A stretch of DNA of 64,000 nt from Limnephilus marmoratus (lineage: Eukaryota; Arthropoda; Insecta; Trichoptera; Limnephilidae). The stretch lies in contig OU862917.1 of the NCBI GenBank assembly GCA_917880885.1, positions 24,292,104 through 24,356,103 of the forward strand. The letters run 5' to 3'. Of this stretch, positions 45,947-54,900 are shown piece by piece. A program made the position numbers and the translations under genes. The notes under the pieces are model-generated. The model was not told the DNA's origin. It saw only the letters and a program-made list of their open reading frames with translations, and made no database searches. Position 1 is the stretch's first letter. The number at the start of each line of letters is the position of its first letter.

Positions 45947-48900
45947 GATTTGTTTCTGTGATATATGCAATTATATCGCATTTGTATCTATGTAGTAATT
46001 CGGGAATGCTCGGGTCGCCGAACATTGCCGATCGGGCATACGAGCCGGGACAGCGGTCCGGTGTACGGCCGCGGCCAGAACCATTCTAACTTCCAGTATA
46101 ATCAGTCGCTACCCAGACAAATAATATTACTTATTGAATCCATTGTACTTTCCAATAAAGACGAGAACTTACGTTAAACATATTTATTATTATTGTGTGG
46201 CAGTGTGGCCACAATAAAAGTACATTACAATTGGCGCAGCCGTATTAAAGTACAATATTGGATTACCAAATTGGATCACAAAAAAAATTACCAAAGCGGG
46301 GAGAGCTAAGTCACCCCGAAAAATTTTTCAAGGCTACCTACAGCCGAGGCGGAACATTGGAGTATTTTTTGGGTTTGTCTGACCGAGTGAAAGGACCGGC
46401 AGAACAAACCGAGGATATCTCTGGCTATTCCTGGAGCCACAGTCAGAGTTCTGGAGTACCATCCAAGGGTACTCAGAAGCAAGAGGCGGTGGTCGTTTTT
46501 GGGGCTCAACAGAGCCTTTCCACGAAAGTGAAGTTCCGAGGGAGTGCCGAGGGAAGGCATTCTTACAAGGCAAACAGTGCTAGTGTCGAGGAAGGTCACT
46601 CACTCATCAAGAGGAAACAATCTGGAGACGTTGCAACCGCAATTTCTAAGATAGGTTTTTCTTTTCTTTCTTGTGGAGGATTTGTCTGGGTTTTTTGTAA
46701 TTTTTTCCGGGGTAGTATTGTTGTCGTAGCTTCGCGTGATTATTTTTTTTCCTTTTGTGAAGATGGAATCGGCGAGAATTCCACCGTTCTCTCACATAAA
46801 CGGAGATTGGGATGTGTTTCAACTCAGATTAGAGCAATTTCTCGTGTTACATGATGACATTACCGAGATTAAGAAAAAGGCTTATCTGATAAACTCGCTT
46901 GAAACGGAGACCTTGACTCTTCTGTCCAACTTATGTTTCCCGATTAAAATCACAGATGTTACGTTTGAGAAATTAATTGAGTTGCTAAAAAAACATTGTG
47001 GTAAATGTAGATCTCTTTTTCAAGAGCGGGAATCATTTTTCCAAGCTAAACAGAATCATAACGAATCGATAAGGGATTTCGCCGCAAGAATTCGAGGGCT
47101 CAGCTCATTCTGTCAGTTCGGAAACAGGCTGGAGGATAATCTTGTAGACGTGTTTGCAATCGGTCTACTTCCGGGCCCTGTACGGGTAAAATTGTTTGTT
47201 GAAGGGCCTAAACAAAACTTTAATCAACTAGTTGAACTTGCAGTGACCGCGAAAGGTCCTGAGGTCGATTCAATCAAGATGAAGTTGGAAGTAAATTCGG
47301 TAAAGGAATTTGGAAGATCGGCTTCTCCGGCGCGAGAAATAAATTCGGTAAAGAGATTTGGAAAATCGGCTTCTCCGGCGCGAAAACTTTATTATCGGTC
47401 GAATAGTTCCGATTCATGTAGGTCGGATAAACAAGTTAAAACCGGTTCATCTCTAAAAAAGTGTAAGATCTGTGGGAAATCAAATCATGACACTCATAAC
47501 TGTAAGTTTAAGCAAGCTAAATGTTATTCTTGCGGTAAATTGGGTCATTTACAGAGATTTTGTAAAAACGGGTCAGTAAAATCAGTTATGAATTGTAATA
47601 ATGAAAAGATTGAAAATGTAGCTTTTGTTAAGGCAATCAAGGCACAATTGAAGTTAAATGGGAAATACTTCGAAGCGATGATTGATTCAGGTTCATCAAT
47701 TTGTGTTATTCCGGAGACATTGTTTTGTAAACATTTCAGTAATATAGAGTTGTCACCCGAAACACGAAAAATTTCAGGTTACGACGGGAATATGTTGACT
47801 GTTGTGGGTAATGCAAATTTCAAGGTCGAATACAATAATCTAGTTAGGTTAATAACCTTTATCGTTGTGACAAACGGATCGGTTCTGGTTGTAGGAAGAG
47901 ATTTCATGGAAATCTTTAACCTCAACATTAGTTCAAAACAAAGTGCTATCAATTCAGTTTCGTCAGAAGTTTTTGAGAGAAAACTAGGGCGATTTAATAA
48001 ATTCAAAGTGAATTTTAAAGTGAAGAAAGAAGACTACGGGTCTGATTTCGTAAGTTTTGTTAGCAGTTGTGAACATCTTGACGTTAATTCGATTAGGGAA
48101 GCCACTAAAGTAGATACGGTCATTCAAGGCGTAATGGCGTGTTTAAGGCAAGGGTGGCCCAAACGGGTTAAACGCGAGGAGGAATTATGGAAATTCTGGA
48201 TAAAAAGGAACGAACTTTCGATTGTTAAGGATTGTTTATTTTGGCAACATAGAATTATTGTTCCAAGTTCGTTGCATAAAAAAGTGTTAGAGCTCGTGCA
48301 TCGTTCACACTTAGGTATTGTTAAGATGAAAGGGTTAGCAAAGGGTTATTTCTGGTGGTCATCGCTGAGCAAAGATTTAGAGAAAATTGTTCAGGAATGT
48401 CCAGAATGCGCGTCGACGAAACAATCTCCGCCAAAGAGTCAATTATCGGTATGGCCTAATTCTGGGAAGGTCTGGAGTAGGTTACACCTGGATTATAGTG
48501 GACCGCTGGCAGGGAAAATGTTTCTGGTCATCTGCGACTCATTCACTAAATGGGTTGACTGTATTGAAGTTCAAAGGGCAGATTCAGCTAATACTATATT
48601 TGAATTGAGGAAATTATTTTCAAATTTTGGCTACCCTGAACTCATAGTGTCAGATAACGGAACTTGTTTTACGAGTGAAATTTTCCAACAGTTTCTTCGG
48701 GAAAACAATATTAAATTCATGTCATCTCCAGTTATGCACCCAAAAAGTAATGGGATCGCTGAAAATTCAGTGAAAACTACTAAGAGTTTTCTTAAAAAAC
48801 TTATGGTAGGAAATAAATTTCAGGTTGATTACAAGGATAAATTGTTACATTTTTTGTCCGATTATAGAAATACTCCACATTGTACGACGGGAGTCGAGCC

Positions 48901-51900
48901 AGCAGTTTTATTGTTTGGTAGGAAACTTAGATCTACTTTTGACAGTCTCATTCCGAAAGAGAATGAACGGGTTGTGTCAAAACAACATGATTTGGCGAAT
49001 AAGAATATTGAGGCAAATCAACGTAAACAATCTAAGTATTATGGTGGTGTAAAAACAAGAAATTTTATTGTGGGACAAAAATGTTTAGTTAAAGATTTCA
49101 GGAAGAATAATAAATTTACATGGGTAAAGGGAATTGTTACAGATAAAATTGGAAAAAAATTATATTTGGTAAAAACTTGTGATTCTCAATTAATTTGGAA
49201 ACGTCATGTGGATCAGATGAGGAACTTATCAGTGTCTTGGAGTGATGTTGAGTCAGATTTGCCAGATTCCGCGTCTGATGACACGAGGACTGAGCACTCT
49301 GAGAAAGAGTTATCCAATCTGTGGAGTGAGTTAACGGTGTTTTCTCCTGATTTCAGATTTGCGGAGGGAGGAGAGAGGTCACCGGAGGTCACAGACACGG
49401 CAATCGCTGGTCCAAGTCAAAGTTCAAATCCCTGGTTGGGGAGACTCCGCCCAAGATAGTCCACAAGGAAGGAACGGAAAGCCTTCTAACTTAATATAAT
49501 TTTGTGTGAAATATTAATAATGATGTGTTTATGAAAAAACATTATAAGAACTTGAGTGAAATATCAGTATAATATTTACAGTGTTTGAATTATATAGAAT
49601 CATGAAATACTTGAAATACTTAAATATGTAGTGACTGATTTACAGGGGGAAGGGTGTGATATATGCAATTATATCGCATTTGTATCTATGTAGTAATTCG
49701 GGAATGCTCGGGTCGCCGAACATTGCCGATCGGGCATACGAGCCGGGACAGCGGTCCGGTGTACGGCCGCGGCCAGAACCATTCTAACTTCCAGTATAAT
49801 CAGTCGCTACCCAGACAAATAATATTACTTATTGAATCCATTGTACTTTCCAATAAAGACGAGAACTTACGTTAAACATATTTATTATTATTGTGTGGCA
49901 GTGTGGCCACAATAAAAGTACATTACAGTTTCCAAAGTATAATTTATTTAATTAAAAAATAAAAACTAATCACTGTGCTACCAAATGTTCCTCTACGCTG
50001 AAATTCACTCAGCCATCCCTATCATCAAGCCACTGAAATTCGCATCTGTGCCATTATTCCTAACAAAATAAATTTAACGAACAATAGAGTGAACTCTACA
50101 AAATGACATGAATTTTCATCAACCACAAAATATACCAAAAATGTATTATTACGTCGTTCTGAAAATCTCTCTTCGGGACCAGTGACTCTTGATCGAAATA
50201 ACCTTTTACCAAATACGGAAGAAATTTTCCGTATTTTCTCATATAGAGACCAGCCAATACTTACAACCACAATAGCGAACCCCACTCAAAGAGAAAGTAA
50301 AAGTTTTCCTGAAAAATTAAACACAATGGAAACTGATTTGAATCCGCAAACCAGATATAATAATCATACCGTCAGTTACTTCCACTATTTTTGTAGCCAG
50401 AATATCTCCCAACGATTCAAAGTTCTTCTTTGAATTATCACATAAATTCAGCCGATGAACATAAAATGGTTAAAAATATAAAATCTGCAAAAATGCCTAT
50501 TTTACGATAATTTCATGAGGTACTCTTTCTTTTGATATGGATAAGCTCATAAATACTAAAAAAAAGATTTGAAATTTATTTGTCAAAGGGAAAACAATTC
50601 CTTTGTAAATAAGGTTTTTTTATCGTATCGTGTTTCAGCCAAAGATTACGGATTTACTGATTGTTGCCAGACTGCCCGAACGATCCATGAGCCAATGGAA
50701 ACAATAAAGCTGTTGTTTGCTCCCAGTGGCCTTCATTGCTCCATGACCGTGGGTAGGCTGTAGTCTTTACAAATATTTTGGAGGGCTCGAAAAGGGTCAC
50801 TTTTACATTATCTTCAGTAAATGGTTGTCAGGTTGAAAAAATGTAGTAAAAGTTGTTCAAATGTTGTAAAATTTTTTTTTCAGACTCTTCTGACTGCACA
50901 CCACTGGAAGCTCTCTATTGTTGCTAATAATCAATATAACCTGTGTATTTGAGTAACAAAGAATGTTAAAAACAAAATAACACATCTGATTTTAGTATTA
51001 CAAAACTAAAATAACGTTACTCACTCATAGTAATAAGGACCAATCTCCTTGACCTCCGGTTTGGAGCCCTTCATGACCTCATAAGGGTTGGTGCAGTTGA
51101 AGACATATATCTTGAAATCCAAGGCAAAGGGTACGGTGGTCCACATCTCCCGGATGTCTGTCCCCTTCGTTAGGGTCATTTGCTGCAACACAAGGTGGAT
51201 AAGTGAAAGTCAGGAGAAGCAGTGGAAGATCGCCGATGCTTTGAGCTATTCAGTGTTAGAGCATCCTAAACATTGAAATCCGCGACTCTCCTTGCAGTCA
51301 GGATATCAGGACATTAGGACATCAGGACCAGTGGCGGACTAAGGGGGGGGGGGGCGGGGGGGGGGCGGGGGGGGCGGGGGGGGGCGGTCCGCCCCACGCC
51401 TCCACGTTCCCTTGATCAAACCCTAAACAAGGCTTTAAGACACCACTGTAAAAAAAAATTTTTTTTTTCATTTTTTGATGGATGCACTTGTTAAGAACGC
51501 TCTCACAATTTTTTTTAAGGAAATTCGAAAAATTGACGGAGATACAGCATTTTATGTGAAACCACTTGGAACAGTTTGTATGTTGAATTATCCTTCAGCA
51601 AATTTTGAATGCGTTTTATTTTTGAATGAATTTTATTTTCTATTTTGTATGGTAAATTTTCCTCGTCTGGTATCATAATCACGGCCGGATTAAACATGTC
51701 GGGGCCCGTACTCAATGCACGTCTCGGGGCCCTTTAACATAGGGGCCCCTAGCCGATGCGTGGCCCCTAGGCAGTGGCCTACACTGCCTTGGTGACAATA
51801 CGGCCCTGCCAGGGCCGGCTTAAACTGGATGTCGGGGCCCCTGGGCAATGCACGTTTCGGGGCCTCTTTACCCTAGGGGCCCCTACCCAATGCGGGGCTA

Positions 51901-54900
51901 CTAGGGAGTTGCCTGCACTTCTTATTGATATTACGGCCCTGGCTATAGTGACAGGATTTTCGAAGGCGGTGGCCTACACTGCCTTATGGACAATACGGCC
52001 CTGCCAGGGCCGGCTTAAACAGGTTGGGGCCCCTAGGCAATGCACGTCTCGGGGCCCCTTTACTCTAGGGGCCCCTACCCGATGCGTGGCCCCTAGGCAG
52101 TGGCCTACACTGCCTTGTGGACAATACGGCCCTGCCAGGGCTGGCTTAAACATGTCGGGGCCCCTGGGCAATGCACGTCTCGGGGCCCCTTTACCCTAGG
52201 GGCCCCTACCCGATGCGGGGCTACTAAGGAGTGGCCTACACTTCTTATGGATATTACGGCCCTGGCTATAGCTATTGGATTTTCGAAGGCGGTGGCCTAC
52301 ACTGCCTTACAGACAATACGGCCCTTCCAGGGCCGGCTTAAACATGTCGGGGCCCCTAGGCAATGCACGTCTCAGGGCCCTTTTACTCTAGGGGCCCCTA
52401 CCCGATGTGGGGCCCCTAGGCAGTGGCCTACACTGCGATATGGACAAAAGTAGCCTGCTAAGGCCGGCATAAACATGTCGGGGCCCCTAGGCAATGCACA
52501 TCTCGCGGAAGGGGTGGCCTCTTGTCCCCGGGGCCTCCAAACTCCTACATGTTTAATTTGATCAAAGGATCAAATCCTAAACAATGATTTAAGGCACCCG
52601 GACACCGTAAAAAAATGATTGTAATTTTTTTTTCATTTCATTTTCTGAAGTTAACAAAGCTCTCACCAAATGTTTTTTCAGCATTTTACGTAAAACCGTT
52701 TGAAACAGGGTGTATGTTGAATTATCTTTCAGCAAAACTTTAAAGGCGTTTTTCCTGAAACTTTTTAAATCGTTTTCAACCTGGTTGACAACATATTAAA
52801 AAAAAACTATACATCCGCCCGTATGTATTTTATTGCACTTGCTTTTACTTTTGCGTCTCCCAAGTCAACTGTTCGAAAATCCAGTGTCTACGGCACCACG
52901 TAGAGGAATTTTGATATCTAAAAAAAAGGAAAAATGGCGGACCAGTGAATTTTATATTCGATTTTTTATAGAAAATTTTCAGCGTTCCTAAAAAATATAG
53001 AAGGGGGCCCTTTATAAAAAAATCTCTTGTGGTGCCATAGTGACTGGATTTTCTAACAGTTTAAGACTTGGTGCATGCAAATCGGATGTATAGTTTTTCT
53101 AATATGCTGTCAACCAGGTTGAAAAACGTAGTTTCGAGAACAACGCGTTGAAAGTTTTGCTGAAAGATAATTCATCTGTATGATGTTGTAACTGTTTAAA
53201 ACTTTCTTTAAATTTTCTTAGAATTTCTTTGAAACTTTAGGTGATAGCATTATTAACAAATGCATCTTTTAGAAAATGAAAAAAAATATGATGATTTTTG
53301 TTTATAGTGCCCTGGTGCCTTAAAGCCTTGTTTAGGATTTGATCAAAGGAACACGGAGGCGCTTGGAGGTTCCCCAGGACCAGAGGCCCGTGTGAACTGA
53401 ATAAAAATCTTGTAAAATTACGTCAACTTTTTAAACTAGGGGGGGGGGCCTCATTCAGCTTTCCCGCCCCGGGCCTCTGACGGGCTTAGTCCGCCACTGA
53501 TCAGGACATCACGACACCAGGACATCAGGACAATTGTGTGAGTGTGAGTTCCTCAGCAATGTGGAAACAATTAGAACATAAATATGCCACCATGGTTAGA
53601 CAGCGAATTTCCAAATATGCAAATATTTTATAAACTTGACACATTTCAATGGCAAATTTGACGTGGTATAAAAATAAATTATTGGCGTTAAACAGGTGAT
53701 AAATAGGAGAAACCTTAATTCATGCATATTTAGTTATTTAATAATAACTTAAATATTATAATAAGTACTACGTTATATAAAACACAAATTCTGAAATTAA
53801 TTACATTAAAAATCCTATGGACAGGTTGTTCAAAAAAAAATTACAATTAATCAAACATTTGAAGTTAATTTTCACATTCTATGCAAGTTTTACCCAAGTT
53901 CTGTTATTATATCATTAAAGGTCAGTTGCTTCATAAAACTGAAATAATCACAGAACTACAATGGAACTTTCACAGAACGTGAAAATTAATTTCAAATATT
54001 TCATGAAGAGTTCAAATTTTTTTAAACAACCCATCCTAATTATTATAAATAATAATTTTTAGCCTGAAATCATCTACATTGAAAAAATCTCCCGAGAAAA
54101 GATACATGCCGCCGACGGGATTCGAACCCGCGTCCTTCTGATTTCCGGTCAACTGCTCTGTCCACTGAGCTACGTCAGCATATCAATTCAATATATAGTA
54201 GTGTTTCATTCAACAATTACTGCTTGCTACATGTTTCACCTGCAAACAACCAATTTATTTTTATATGAGTCGGCGGCTTTTTTTTTCGGGAGATTTTTTC
54301 AATGAAGATGAGTGTTTCAGGCTAATAATTATTACTTATAACAATTGTTACCCTTTGTGCTATACGTACATTAGTTTATCAATTAAAAATAATAGCCCAT
54401 CCGAAGTCTGATCTATAAAAAATACATATTTTTTAACAATTATTATAAGCAATAATTGTCAGCCTGAAACACTCATTTACATTGAAAAATCTTCCGAGAA
54501 AAGATACTTGCCGCCAACGGGACTTGAACCCGTGTCCTTCCGATTGCCGGTCGGATGCTCTGACCACTGAGCTATGGCGGCTTATCAAATACCCGCCAAA
54601 TAATTCAATATATAGTAGTGTTTCATTCAACAATTACAGCTTATTATATTTTTTCCACCTGAAAACAACCAACTTTATTTTTGCGGGAGAGGCATTGTTA
54701 GTGTTAAATCCCTCGCTAGGTGGCGTCGAGACAAATTATGCCTGCATTTATTGGGGAAATACTTAAACTTGCCAAATATTAATTATTATTTTTTAAATTA
54801 AAAAATAATAACACATATTTTTAATTCCAAAATAATTTTTGAAATAAAACTACGACAGTACGTAACGATATATATTATATCCATTGATTAAATAAATTAT

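Larger units (their letters stand above)
45957..49927 (+). mobile_element. Ty3/gypsy-type LTR retrotransposon lacking RT/RNase H
   Basis: Complete insertion of 3,971 bp flanked by GTTTC on both sides (45952-45956 and 49928-49932). It has two 273-bp LTRs that appear identical, a tRNA primer site TGGCGCAGCC (46232-46241), one uninterrupted gag-protease-integrase frame and a purine tract (AGGGGGAAGGG, 49644-49654). The reverse transcriptase and RNase H region, normally between protease and integrase, is absent. It lies in SNMP1 intron 2, antisense to the gene. Confidence 0.95.
51329..53499. mobile_element. hAT-type non-autonomous transposon, 2.2 kb
   Basis: Perfect 15-bp terminal inverted repeats CAGTGGCGGACTAAG / CTTAGTCCGCCACTG, flanked by ATCAGGAC on both sides (51321-51328, 53500-53507). 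The CAGTGG start and 8-bp duplication fit hAT. The host site is itself an (AGGACATC)-like tandem tract, which weakens the duplication as evidence. Subterminal regions are partly inverted copies of each other (CTTGATCAAA...CTAAACAAGGC and GCCTTGTTTAGGATTTGATC). The centre holds a GC-rich higher-order array. No transposase. It sits in SNMP1 intron 1, 147 bp upstream of exon 2. Confidence 0.85.

Noticed and set aside
45965..46177. 70-aa frame in each LTR (also 49663-49875)
   Set aside because: Identical only because the LTRs are identical; LTRs are not expected to code.
46258..46854. 198-codon frame overlapping the start of gag in the LTR element
   Set aside because: It lies in the leader, overlaps the true Gag frame and has no recognisable domain; no second copy is available to test conservation.
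50025..50285. - strand frame [17 protein letters not shown]... within SNMP1 intron 2
   Set aside because: Some hydrophobic start and same strand as SNMP1, but SNMP1 is complete without it and no family is recognised.
50569..50763. + strand frame with [18 protein letters not shown]
   Set aside because: Coding-like look but unidentified, no splice or start context, within a gene on the other strand; perhaps an old repeat.
51774..52453. Frames of 141 and 117 aa with repeated PCQGRLK blocks
   Set aside because: Translation of the GC-rich tandem array inside the hAT element; also open on the other strand.
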